Source: Candidatus Obscuribacterales bacterium (GTDB lineage Bacteria > Cyanobacteriota > Vampirovibrionia > Obscuribacterales > Obscuribacteraceae). From it: a DNA stretch of 64,000 nt. The notes beneath the pieces are model-generated. The model ran no database searches, was not told the origin of the DNA, and was given only the letters and a program-made list of their open reading frames with translations. Of this stretch, positions 25,922 through 34,212 are shown piece after piece; position 1 is the first letter of the stretch; every line of letters starts with the position of its first letter. A program made the position numbers and the translations under genes. The stretch is taken from assembly GCA_031292355.1 (NCBI GenBank), contig JARLHI010000054.1, positions 1 to 64,000 on the forward strand, in the 5' to 3' direction.

Positions 25922-26557
25922 TTGATCCTATATTTACGCCGCTTCATAGTCATACTTTTCACTATCTGGATTTTTCTTTATGGTTCGGCGACTCTCTCTG
26001 CTCCTTCAATCCATCCTCCAAAATTATCCACACTAGATGCCAGAGTCGATATTCCGACAGCATCATTTGATAAAGGATTGTATGAACGAGCCGTCAAAGA
26101 AGCATCCGAACTGATCGAATGCCAGTCTCTCGATCAGTCCAGCGTTGGTTATATATACTGCTTGAGAGGAAATGCCCGAGCCGTTCTCAATCAATACACC
26201 CAGGCAATTTCGGACATCGATATCGGTCTGAAAGAAAATCCAAATATTGAGGGCAAGGCAGAGCTTTACGGCATTCGCGCCAATTGTATGTCTGCATTAG
26301 GAAAATACTCTGATGCCATCAGCAGTATCAGTGAGTCCATAGCATCTGAACCATGTGGCTTGGCTTTTTACATAAGAGGGATTTTGAACTTCCGATTAAA
26401 AAAATATGCAGCTGCTGCAAAAGACTTAGAACAAGCGATGCAATACCAGGATTGCCCTGAAGAAACACATCAAATGAGAGAGCAGTCGATCTTAAAACTC
26501 AGTGCCGAGGACAAGGCAACCCACCGAAAACACAACAACCATCAATACAAAGATTAG
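25922..26557 (+). CDS. secreted or membrane-anchored TPR protein
   Basis: 211 residues. The hydrophobic N-terminus (IVILFTIWIFLYGSATLSA) is a signal peptide or anchor. The rest has TPR-like helix pairs, for example ALNQYTQAISDIDIGLKENP, ALGKYSDAISSISESI and KKYAAAAKDLEQAM. TTG start with GGAG 7 nt upstream; no ATG fits. TPR domains mediate protein contacts; no partner is evident. It precedes the porin operon by 175 bp. Confidence 0.7.
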   Translation: MILYLRRFIVILFTIWIFLYGSATLSAPSIHPPKLSTLDARVDIPTASFDKGLYERAVKEASELIECQSLDQSSVGYIYCLRGNARAVLNQYTQAISDIDIGLKENPNIEGKAELYGIRANCMSALGKYSDAISSISESIASEPCGLAFYIRGILNFRLKKYAAAAKDLEQAMQYQDCPEETHQMREQSILKLSAEDKATHRKHNNHQYKD

Positions 26558-26560
26558 TTT

Positions 26561-26665
26561 ATGGCGGATGTCAGCAAAAGAAGAAAGAAATCTGAAAGGA
26601 GACGATCTGTATACTCGCGTGTCAGCTCGCATCAATTGAGCAAACCTCGCAGTTGGGCACCATAA
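26561..26665 (+). CDS. possible very basic 34-residue peptide
   Basis: An ATG frame three bases after the TPR stop (MADVSKRRKKSERRR at the N-terminus) encodes a Lys/Arg/Ser-rich peptide. No ribosome site is evident except possible translational coupling. It may be spurious. Confidence 0.3.
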   Translation: MADVSKRRKKSERRRSVYSRVSSHQLSKPRSWAP

Positions 26666-26732
26666 AAGCCTGTACGGCGACAGTCAAGCCCGTTCAAGTG
26701 TTTTCAATAATATTCTTTGTGGAGTTCTAGTC

Positions 26733-28628
26733 ATGAGATCTGCGCTTCCAATTTTTGCAACATCATTGGTGCTACAAAGCATGCTGCAATTTTGCCAGCC
26801 GGCCTATTCACAAGAAGAGGATATTGCTCCAAACACCGCTCCAGTAGCCCTACTTCAACTGCACAATCAAATAGAAGGGTCCGACTTCCGTAGAACAAAA
26901 CGAGCGCAGGCGAAAACCGCAGAGAACTCGAAAGTAGAACCACTACTAGCGACCTCATTTCAACGAGCACCAAATACAACACCATATTCTAAAGCCATCG
27001 TTTCGGCTACACCAATCTTACAACCAGCTTCATGCCAGGTAGCAAGCTTACCAGCTTCGACTTTAGCATGCAGCTCACTAAACCCATCACCGTCGCAAGC
27101 TGAGCCGATGCAGATCAGTCAAGCAAATGATCAATCGGCTCCGTCAGAAGTATCAACACCCCAAACTTCTGCGCCGCTTACCAGCCCCGCCGCGCCCTCA
27201 ACCACTACTGCCACAACGAAACCGCGCAGGTCAGCAATTACCGCGCTAAGTCAATACGCCACCGAGCTATTGGAGCGGGACTTCGGCATGCCTGGCTACA
27301 ATCCACCCCCAAGCGCTCCTCTGCCTCGGCGCGCACCACCGCCTCCTCTGGATCCCGTGTTCCCGAGCACAGAGTTTATTGGCACGAATGCCCAAGCCCC
27401 AATGGGCGTTAATGATAACAACTACGCACAATATCCTCTCGAACAAGCGCTCTGGGCAAAATGCCCTGTACTTAGAAAGAATCGAATCAGAATTTATGGT
27501 TGGATAAATCCAGGCATGAATTATGGGACCTCTAAACATTCGAATTTTCCGATGTCATATATCGTGGCGTCTAGGTCCGTGCACATCGACCAGGCTGTAC
27601 TGCGCTTTGAACGCGTCCCTGATACCGTTCAGCAAGAACACATGGACTGGGGATTTCGATTAACCAACCTATACGGCGAAGATTATCGATTCACTACGGC
27701 CAAAGGATGGTTCAGTACTCAGCTTCTCAAAGACAATAATTTGACTGGATACGATCCCTGCGAGGCCTTCACCGAGCTGTATATCCCAAAAATTGGCAAC
27801 AAAAAGATATTCGATGGTTTACAGATAAGAGTTGGCAGATATATTTCGTGTCCTGATATCGAAGCGCAATTAGCTCCAGACAACTATCTCTTTACGCACT
27901 CAATCATGTTTACGGTCGACACATACACTCAGACCGGTATCCAGTCGTGGCTGCAATTAAATAAATACTGGAACCTCATGGCTGGCTTCCATTCTGGGGC
28001 TGACACAGCACCCTGGACAAATTCCACAGTTCCAACTGGTCAATTTCTTGTGCGCTGGACGTCAAAGAACAATAAGGATTCTGTGTACGCTGGTATCAAC
28101 GATCTAAACGGATTGCCGTTTCAGAATACAACCAACTATAAGCCACCTGGAAGTCAGGGCAAAGATAATCTTCAACAGGTCAACCTCAACTATACACACA
28201 TATTCAACCGGCGGTTTCACACGGTAACTGAAATGTATGGATTATGGTCCAGAAACGCGCTGAAAGGCGGAACTGTCAGTGATGGTCCTGTACGATCATT
28301 CGGTGGTGGCGGTGGACCGGGAGCAGTTATACCAGGCTATGCTCATGCCATTGGCTTAGTAAATTACAGCCTCTTCAAGGTCACCAATAAGGATTATATA
28401 ACTCTGCGCCCCATCGATTTCCTCTTCGATCCTCAAGGTTGGCGAACTGGGTATGCCACCACTTATGCCAGCGGTACGATCGGTTGGTGTCATCGTTATT
28501 CCGACCTGCTTTGCATTCGTCCAGAAATTCGAGTAGAGCAATCGCTTAACAAGAATGTTACTCCGTACGACAATGGCACTCGCCGCGGTCAGTTTACCTT
28601 CGCCTGCGATCTTATCCAACGGTTTTAG
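26733..28628 (+). CDS. outer-membrane porin, BBP2/OmpL-like
   Basis: 631 residues. A signal peptide (cleavage near AYS-Q) is followed by a long low-complexity Pro/Ser/Thr/Ala segment (about 60-240, with PLPRRAPPPPL). From about residue 255 a beta-barrel begins (IRIYGWINPGMNYGTS) and continues with alternating strands to a C-terminal aromatic F. The barrel part resembles the putative beta-barrel porin-2 family. It would form an outer-membrane channel, with the N-terminal extension perhaps in the periplasm. Two small secreted paralogs follow closely on the same strand and may be partners. Confidence 0.75.
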   Translation: MRSALPIFATSLVLQSMLQFCQPAYSQEEDIAPNTAPVALLQLHNQIEGSDFRRTKRAQAKTAENSKVEPLLATSFQRAPNTTPYSKAIVSATPILQPASCQVASLPASTLACSSLNPSPSQAEPMQISQANDQSAPSEVSTPQTSAPLTSPAAPSTTTATTKPRRSAITALSQYATELLERDFGMPGYNPPPSAPLPRRAPPPPLDPVFPSTEFIGTNAQAPMGVNDNNYAQYPLEQALWAKCPVLRKNRIRIYGWINPGMNYGTSKHSNFPMSYIVASRSVHIDQAVLRFERVPDTVQQEHMDWGFRLTNLYGEDYRFTTAKGWFSTQLLKDNNLTGYDPCEAFTELYIPKIGNKKIFDGLQIRVGRYISCPDIEAQLAPDNYLFTHSIMFTVDTYTQTGIQSWLQLNKYWNLMAGFHSGADTAPWTNSTVPTGQFLVRWTSKNNKDSVYAGINDLNGLPFQNTTNYKPPGSQGKDNLQQVNLNYTHIFNRRFHTVTEMYGLWSRNALKGGTVSDGPVRSFGGGGGPGAVIPGYAHAIGLVNYSLFKVTNKDYITLRPIDFLFDPQGWRTGYATTYASGTIGWCHRYSDLLCIRPEIRVEQSLNKNVTPYDNGTRRGQFTFACDLIQRF

Positions 28629-28652
28629 TAAATACTTTCTGAGGTTTTCCGT

Positions 28653-29084
28653 TTGAGAACATTACGCATGTATCACAGATTTATTATATCTATTGCTGGC
28701 GTTGGTATCACTTATACCTCAACACATCCTGCATGGGCAGTTGATCCGCAAGCGAAAAATTCTCCAGCCAGTGGTACCGCATCGCATTTAGTGGCATTGC
28801 CAAAAGCCATTGCCGGCTTTTTGACTGGAGCCGTCATTGGCACACCCGTTTGTTTCGTACGCAAGCTGCCACAAGAGGTCAACGCGGGAGCGCACGGTTT
28901 TGTGGGCAGCATTAAAGACCACGATGATAACAAGCTCTTTCTTATTCCTGCAGGTATAGCCTGGTTGCCAGTGGCGGGCGTTATGACCGCCCTGGAGGCT
29001 CCAGCATACGCGGTAAAGGATGCTTACACAGCCAAAACCGCATTTAGCAAAGAACAATTCAGCCTGGGTGAGCTGGATCCTTAG
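28653..29084 (+). CDS. small secreted protein, paralog 1
   Basis: 143 residues with a signal peptide ending near HPAWA. Its mature part contains FLTGAVIGTPVCFVRKL, then IPAGIAWLPVAGVMTALEAP and a C-terminal FSKEQFSLG. The neighbour at 29119 shares the same order of motifs, so the two are tandem duplicates. The G-x-x-x-G-T-P-x-C segment is hydrophobic and could insert in a membrane. TTG start 25 bp after the porin stop, with GAGG 8 nt before it; ATG 28668 is the alternative. I do not recognise the family. Confidence 0.7.
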   Translation: MRTLRMYHRFIISIAGVGITYTSTHPAWAVDPQAKNSPASGTASHLVALPKAIAGFLTGAVIGTPVCFVRKLPQEVNAGAHGFVGSIKDHDDNKLFLIPAGIAWLPVAGVMTALEAPAYAVKDAYTAKTAFSKEQFSLGELDP

Positions 29085-29118
29085 AACAAGAGTTCCCGCT
29101 CAAGATAGAGGCAATCGT

Positions 29119-29640
29119 ATGCTTACCAGTAAAATCCATTCAGTAATTGCAGCAACCATCATTGTGCTATCAATCAATAAGGTGATAGCCAGCTCGGACG
29201 CCCCCGAAATCCAGTCAGTCGCTGATTCCACCACCCCTCCTGATGCCGCCGCGATCCAACCTGCAAGCCCTGGCAAAACCATAACTTCTCCAAAGCACTC
29301 TTCAATTGCCACCAAACTTTTTGGTATTACAACCGGCATTATTGTTGGCACACCAATCTGTATGGTGCGCAAATCCATGGACGAGGATAAATACGCAGTT
29401 GCTGACTTGGCTGGCAACAGCCATAACGGCCGCGCAGTGGTTCCGACCGCCGCTCTCTGGGCTCCATTTGCAGCGGTACAAGGAATTCTGGAAGCGCCGT
29501 TTTGGGCCGTCAACAATAGCTTAGTGAACTACAATAAGCCTTTCAGCAAAAATCAATTCAGTCTCGTCAATCCCGATGTGTCCGTCAAGAAAGAAGAAGA
29601 AAAAGAGAAGCTCGATCCTATTCCCTACAATGTTCGCTAG
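29119..29640 (+). CDS. small secreted protein, paralog 2
   Basis: 173 residues with an N-terminal signal peptide. The shared core is TTGIIVGTPICMVRKS, then TAALWAPFAAVQGILEAPFW and FSKNQFSLV, matching paralog 1 in order and spacing. A charged Lys/Glu tail follows. AGAGG lies 7 nt before the ATG. It starts 34 bp after paralog 1, so the porin and both paralogs look like one operon. Function unknown. Confidence 0.72.
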   Translation: MLTSKIHSVIAATIIVLSINKVIASSDAPEIQSVADSTTPPDAAAIQPASPGKTITSPKHSSIATKLFGITTGIIVGTPICMVRKSMDEDKYAVADLAGNSHNGRAVVPTAALWAPFAAVQGILEAPFWAVNNSLVNYNKPFSKNQFSLVNPDVSVKKEEEKEKLDPIPYNVR

Positions 29641-29674
29641 CGTTAACTGAGACCCTAGTAATGGAAAAAAGGCG

Positions 29675-29929
29675 CTAAGGAACTTGGCCTATAAGTCGGA
29701 TCCCATTTTCGCTCAGTGACACTCGAAGTCCGGTATACCGGCTAGCCTCGACTTGCCCAGCCACTAGGGTTGAACGAAGTGCAGGCGCCTGTGCCCAAGC
29801 CGGTCGAGCCACCGCCAGCAGTAGCATGCTCCCGATAAAGGGCACACCAGCAAGGTTGATAAACGGTCCAATTGAGTACGTCAGGGTAATGGAATGCCCA
29901 AACACATACTCTTCGAATAACGTCGCCAC
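29675..29929 (-). CDS. hypothetical short protein, possible truncated BON-like
   Basis: 84 codons from GTG. A hydrophobic stretch ending ARPAWA-Q resembles a signal peptide, and the C-terminus GLRVSLSENGIRLIGQVP resembles the first strands of a BON domain, then stops. It may be a truncated gene. No ribosome site is clear. The surrounding gap (29641-30286) otherwise holds only the small frame at 30002. Confidence 0.3.
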   Translation of the reverse strand: MATLFEEYVFGHSITLTYSIGPFINLAGVPFIGSMLLLAVARPAWAQAPALRSTLVAGQVEASRYTGLRVSLSENGIRLIGQVP

Positions 29930-30001
29930 TTTTCGTTTGAAGTGGAGAGATTGATTGGACGATTACACGGTCCCCAAGACGGGGGCGTGCGCTGCCTAAT
30001 A

Positions 30002-30205
30002 ATGGCCACGCTGAACCGCAGAGAATATTATAAATTTCACGTCGACATAGCACTTTGTCGTGAAATTCTGGAGCCCGAAATTTTGACTCATAAAAGTCTG
30101 GCCGACGTTGACGAATATCAAATCTTGGCGCTCAAAAAGGAAGAACTATTCGCAAATAAAATGCAGCGTTGTGCATGTATTCACGAAATCTCGATGTACG
30201 TTTAA
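30002..30205 (+). CDS. hypothetical small protein
   Basis: 67 codons from ATG (MATLNRREYYKFHVDIALCR at the N-terminus). It is charged with no membrane segment and no recognised domain. There is no clear ribosome site, so it may be a remnant. Confidence 0.3.
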   Translation: MATLNRREYYKFHVDIALCREILEPEILTHKSLADVDEYQILALKKEELFANKMQRCACIHEISMYV

Positions 30206-30286
30206 TGCCCAGATATAGCTAGTATGGAGCATTTTTCAAGTGCCCAGCATATCTAAACCATCTTTGCATAGTCCTGTGGGAAAACA

Positions 30287-30505
30287 TTGAAAGACACGCC
30301 AAACAAAAGAGCTGTTATCAGACCTAATTGGCGTTGCCTAAAGAAAGTCTTTCTAGGTAACGACGAAGTAGAGCCAGGTGCATTGAAATCGATTGAGAAA
30401 TTTCCTAATCTAAAAGTGCTGTCGTTATACAAAACGATTCTAAAAGAACCAACTGAAACGCTTGATCATCATACGCGAATAAAAATAAAAACGCTTACCG
30501 ACTAA
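30287..30505 (+). pseudogene. leucine-rich-repeat fragment
   Basis: 72 codons from TTG. LKKVFLGNDEVEPGALKSI and the following FPNLKVLSLYKT fit a single 23-residue leucine-rich repeat plus the next strand. LRR proteins have many such units, so this looks like a leftover piece. The start overlaps a 20-base sequence that also occurs at 21402-21421. Confidence 0.4.
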
Positions 30506-30715
30506 AGGTCGTCGCTATTACGGTGCTAACAAGGCGTCAGAGGAAGTCGAGCATCGGATTAATTGTGCATTTGCAACGTTATCATTATCAGACGATTTTA
30601 GGAAATTTTGAACTGACGTGTTGAATTAATTACCCAAGAAAATCTATCATTGCACGCACCACCACCAGCGGTGCAGTCACTTTATTTTAATCGCCATCAG
30701 CATAGAAGACTGAGC

Positions 30716-31972
30716 CTATGACAGTTTCTCATCGTTAATTATTTTCAACACTCTTTCACATGCGTTATTAACATACAACACCAAACGGTCCAATTCATTG
30801 CCGTCAAAGCGGCTGCCTCTAATCAACTCTCGTTCGCTGGAGACTAAGGACGGTAGAGTGTTCGCTTGAGTTTTTAACATCTGTCTAATTGTCGGATAAC
30901 TAAAACCAACCTGCTTCGCGAGAGTTTTCCAATCTTCGATGCTTACACTTGAAAATCGATAATTCTTACCAATTTTCATCGACATTTCAGCAGATAAGCC
31001 ATCATAAACTCGCGTACATACTAAATCATAAAAAGGTGCAAGGCGGACGGAACCATCTTCACCATAAATCAAGGAGAAATTTTTTCCGTGAGCATCGGCA
31101 TTGCCAATCAGAAAGTTATAGATCAAAGCACCCATCAACAGGTTGCGATCCAATACAGGGAACGTGGTTTGTTCCAGCAGTTGAAAGCAATTTTTGTGAC
31201 CAGGGCCGCCATATTGTTCATACTTTTGGCTATTCGGTAACGCCTGACAAAAATCTTCTTGGTGAATGCGAGTTATAGTTGCGCTTTCAACCTTTCGATC
31301 ATAGCGTTCAACCAATAGAAAATCTTTGCTTCCAGCAGAGTCCATACGAACAGCTGAAACAGGTAACCCTAAAAGCTGAGCGGCCTTCATGCATAAAAAC
31401 TCGTTAGCAACTAAGTGAGGGAAATTAGTATTTTCAGGTTTTAGTATGTGAGTGGTTGATGTTCCGAAAGTTGGTAAATACACTTTGCCATCAGCTACAA
31501 ACACCGCAGCTTTTTCTTGAACTCCAGCCAATGATAGCTTTAGTCCATCGACCCCCAAAAACAAAGGCTTTTCTGGTAATTCAATTATGTGCTGTTCTAA
31601 TTCTTCAGAGGATAACAATCGCGTTTTGACAGGCTTTAAAGTTTCCTGTGGCTCATTCATATCAGTAAATGAAATCGCGCCTGCACAATCGCTCCCTATC
31701 GCTTTTAACAAACTAAATGTGCTATTTGGATTTGCATCAAATTGATGTGCAATAGCCTTTTTAGCGCGAGAACTTTCTGGAAGTAAACCAGCGAAATAAG
31801 CCTCACAAGCCTTATGAGAATAAGATTCTTCCTGAATTGGAAGACTATTAGAAATTGCCATTGTTGTTCCAGGTAAATACTTAAAACGCATTCGACCAGT
31901 AGTAGTTTGACTAAATATGCCGACAGGTTGCCCATTCAGTCGGACAGATAGCTGCTTAACAGAGTTTTTCAT
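30716..31972 (-). CDS. hipA: HipA-family serine/threonine kinase toxin
   Basis: 418 residues. The HipA N-terminal subdomain (residues 1-110) is followed by the kinase core. The P-loop Ser segment KLSLAGVQEKAAV (146-157) carries the serine that is autophosphorylated in Escherichia coli HipA. The catalytic loop is GNADAHGKNFS (D293, N298) and the metal-binding Asp is D316 in APFYDLV. HipA kinases phosphorylate aminoacyl-tRNA synthetases (GltX in E. coli) and cause dormancy. The ATG overlaps the hipB stop as ATGA, so translation is coupled and the genes form a type II TA operon. Confidence 0.93.
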   Translation of the reverse strand: MKNSVKQLSVRLNGQPVGIFSQTTTGRMRFKYLPGTTMAISNSLPIQEESYSHKACEAYFAGLLPESSRAKKAIAHQFDANPNSTFSLLKAIGSDCAGAISFTDMNEPQETLKPVKTRLLSSEELEQHIIELPEKPLFLGVDGLKLSLAGVQEKAAVFVADGKVYLPTFGTSTTHILKPENTNFPHLVANEFLCMKAAQLLGLPVSAVRMDSAGSKDFLLVERYDRKVESATITRIHQEDFCQALPNSQKYEQYGGPGHKNCFQLLEQTTFPVLDRNLLMGALIYNFLIGNADAHGKNFSLIYGEDGSVRLAPFYDLVCTRVYDGLSAEMSMKIGKNYRFSSVSIEDWKTLAKQVGFSYPTIRQMLKTQANTLPSLVSSERELIRGSRFDGNELDRLVLYVNNACERVLKIINDEKLS

Positions 31973-32205
31973 TTCCCACCAGCATGCACAGAAGACTCAT
32001 ATGTGATGTTCAATCCAAGCATACTGGCTACACGCAATGCTTTATCTAATGCACATGTGGGCTTGCCGTGTTCAAGATCGACGATAAATCGAACTCCAAC
32101 GCCACTTGCTCCAGCTAGTTGAGGTTGCGTAAGTTTGAGAGCTTTTCGGGCTCGGCGAATCTCATTTCCAAAATCAATTGAAGACTTGATGAACTTTTTC
32201 GTCAT
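31969..32205 (-). CDS. hipB: HipB-family antitoxin / repressor
   Basis: 78 residues with an XRE helix-turn-helix: GNEIRRARKALKLTQPQLAG, then ASGVGVRFIVDLEHGKPTCA. It binds HipA and represses the operon. ATG at 32205 is chosen; a TTG at 32223 would add six residues. Four similar operator sites lie immediately upstream at 32229-32390. The C-terminal tail ends HAGGK, without the long Trp-ending tail of E. coli HipB. Confidence 0.9.
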   Translation of the reverse strand: MTKKFIKSSIDFGNEIRRARKALKLTQPQLAGASGVGVRFIVDLEHGKPTCALDKALRVASMLGLNITYESSVHAGGK

Positions 32206-32228
32206 AACTCGCCGCAAGACCAAAAAAC

Positions 32229-32390
32229 TTTCCCAATCAGTAAATTACCACAAAAAAGAGATTTAAATCGTATAAATTACCCGCTCGGTAAATAATCAGT
32301 CAAAAACATCAAACATCTCGACAAATTTCCCGAACAGTAAATAATTCGCTATATTTGAAATTTGAAATACGAAATTTACCGATCGGGCAA
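32229..32390. promoter_or_regulatory. four regularly spaced hipBA operator-like sites
   Basis: Four 19-bp sites fit TTWCCCGMTCGGTAAATWA: 32229-32247, 32277-32295, 32326-32344 and, on the opposite strand, 32372-32390. Starts are 48, 49 and 46 bp apart. The best sites are dyads with TTACC and GGTAA arms. Position directly upstream of hipB implies cooperative repression by HipB with HipA. Confidence 0.75.
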
Positions 32391-32500
32391 TTCTCAATAA
32401 AGCTGCAACAACAAAACATTAAAAGCGGCGCTTCATCCTCCCGTATGCCGACTCAGCATCGATTTGCCTGAGTAGCATAGGTTTCGCAGACACAACTGCC

Positions 32501-32540
32501 AAGATATCGAGAGTCACATTGTCGACATGACTGCAGTCAT
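32501..32540. repeat. dispersed repeat, second copy
   Basis: AAGATATCGA and AGTCAC followed by a perfect 14-bp palindrome ATGACTGCAGTCAT (32527-32540). The same order occurs at 21481-21520. The rest of the 32391-32583 gap shows nothing else. Confidence 0.6.
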
Positions 32541-32583
32541 ACGGCGCGCTAGATCCCGGTGGTTTGAGATTACCAGGGCGGTA

Positions 32584-34179
32584 TCAATGCTTAAACATAC
32601 AGTCGTCAGCATCTTGCCCGGAAATTGGCTTAATGTAGGCTAACGCACCAAAAGGCTTTCGGTCGACAACTTGCTCCGCGACGATTTTATATAGCGGCAT
32701 ATCAGGTGTTAGCCAACATCCGCATTGATAGCCACTAAGACCTGTCGTGATATTCGGTGGACCATCTCGGTCTGGCGCACTAACCGTTCTAGCTACCCAG
32801 CGGTGCCCACTAAATTTGTTGATCGTCGGCAATTTCGAGCTATCAAATCTAGCTCGCACTATATCTTCCGTCACTGCTAAATAAGGCGCCGCCTCAACAT
32901 ATTTAGCGACACCAGGATTCCAACACAAAGATTCGATCAGCAATTTTTTGATCGTAGCCACTTTTTCCTTGGCACCGGGCTTTGCGAGATCAATATGTCT
33001 ACTTTGCCAGTGCCGTACCAAATATTTTGTCGCCTCTTCGTGCTTGCCCAGTTGATTTAGCCTTTCTGTTTCCTTAATCGTTTTGTCGAAATCAGAAGAA
33101 GCGAACTGTTCGACGCTTGCCGCCGAAAAAGAGCGCCCCACAGACAACAATTGCTCGGGCATATGTTCGTTAAAACATAAATTTAGTGAACCATTTTCCA
33201 ATTGCACGCTTATCACGCATTCAAGATGATTTGAAACCACTGGAGTTCCCGGCAGTTGTACTGGTACCTTCCAGTTTGCAGCGTTTGAAAGTTGTGGCGA
33301 AATGTGTTCAGCAATCACACCAGCTTTCGTCACATAGCTTAGATCGGCATTGATGCCAAAACTAATTCCTTCAGGTGTCAACTCAAAATTACCCGTGGGA
33401 GAAGCCCAATCATCAGCTCGCCAATCGCATTGGCCACTATTGCCAACGAAATTAAGTTTGCGCTTCAGTACACGCTCCAAATCAGCAGCTGCACTTTGTT
33501 CTTCGACGGGCCCTTTTAAAGACGCCAAATATCTCAACAGTGCCAACACTTCGCTGTTGCCAGTTTTCACTTTGGGCACGCTGCTCGGAGGAATTTCGTT
33601 AAGTTCAGCCAGAGCATATTTTATGTCGTCAACGTCGCGCCCTTCACGAACACAATGGTAATAGCCTTCTTTCAGGCAGTTCACCGCCAGCTGACGCTTA
33701 CCCATTTGCAGGTAAACTTTACTGCGCTGCAACCATGAAGTGCCCTCCGGCCAGGGCAGCTCCTTTTGAAAACTATCGCATCTTGCCAAAGCATCATCGA
33801 ATAATTTTAGTTTGAGATCACATTCGACTAATAACCCAAATTCGTCGCCATATCCACGCTTCTCGAAAGTCGTCAAAAAAACTTTTCTGGCTTCGCTCCA
33901 CATGCCCATGCGCATGTAGCATTTGCCTTCTTGGATTGCGACATCAGCCTCATCTTTAAAAGTCAAAGCCTGTTCAAAATAAACAGCTGCCTTGGCATAG
34001 TTTTTCGCAGACATAGCCTCGCGACCCGCGTTGGAAAATCGCTCGTACTCATGAGCCTTCCAATTCGTATCAGTTTCGGCAAGCTGCGGCATGGCAACAG
34101 TTGACGAAGTTATACTGCACAGAAGTACGCCAAACAAAAAAACTGATTTGACGCGCATTTTTTTTGCAGCGGCTGGCAT
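32584..34179 (-). CDS. secreted TPR-containing protein of unknown function
   Basis: 531 residues with a signal peptide (VFLFGVLLCSITSSTVA). Residues about 40-190 form TPR-type helix pairs (AMSAKNYAKAAVYFEQAL, MGMWSEARKVFLTTFEK, QMGKRQLAVNCLKEGYYH). The C-terminal 300 residues contain no recognised domain; cysteines cluster near the end (YQCGCW). Similar architectures are common in TPR-rich envelope proteins. It is divergent from the WG-repeat gene at 34213, separated by 33 bp only, so their promoters must overlap. Confidence 0.65.
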   Translation of the reverse strand: MPAAAKKMRVKSVFLFGVLLCSITSSTVAMPQLAETDTNWKAHEYERFSNAGREAMSAKNYAKAAVYFEQALTFKDEADVAIQEGKCYMRMGMWSEARKVFLTTFEKRGYGDEFGLLVECDLKLKLFDDALARCDSFQKELPWPEGTSWLQRSKVYLQMGKRQLAVNCLKEGYYHCVREGRDVDDIKYALAELNEIPPSSVPKVKTGNSEVLALLRYLASLKGPVEEQSAAADLERVLKRKLNFVGNSGQCDWRADDWASPTGNFELTPEGISFGINADLSYVTKAGVIAEHISPQLSNAANWKVPVQLPGTPVVSNHLECVISVQLENGSLNLCFNEHMPEQLLSVGRSFSAASVEQFASSDFDKTIKETERLNQLGKHEEATKYLVRHWQSRHIDLAKPGAKEKVATIKKLLIESLCWNPGVAKYVEAAPYLAVTEDIVRARFDSSKLPTINKFSGHRWVARTVSAPDRDGPPNITTGLSGYQCGCWLTPDMPLYKIVAEQVVDRKPFGALAYIKPISGQDADDCMFKH

Positions 34180-34212
34180 GGTAACCTGTAATTCACACGG
34201 GAAGGGGCACGA

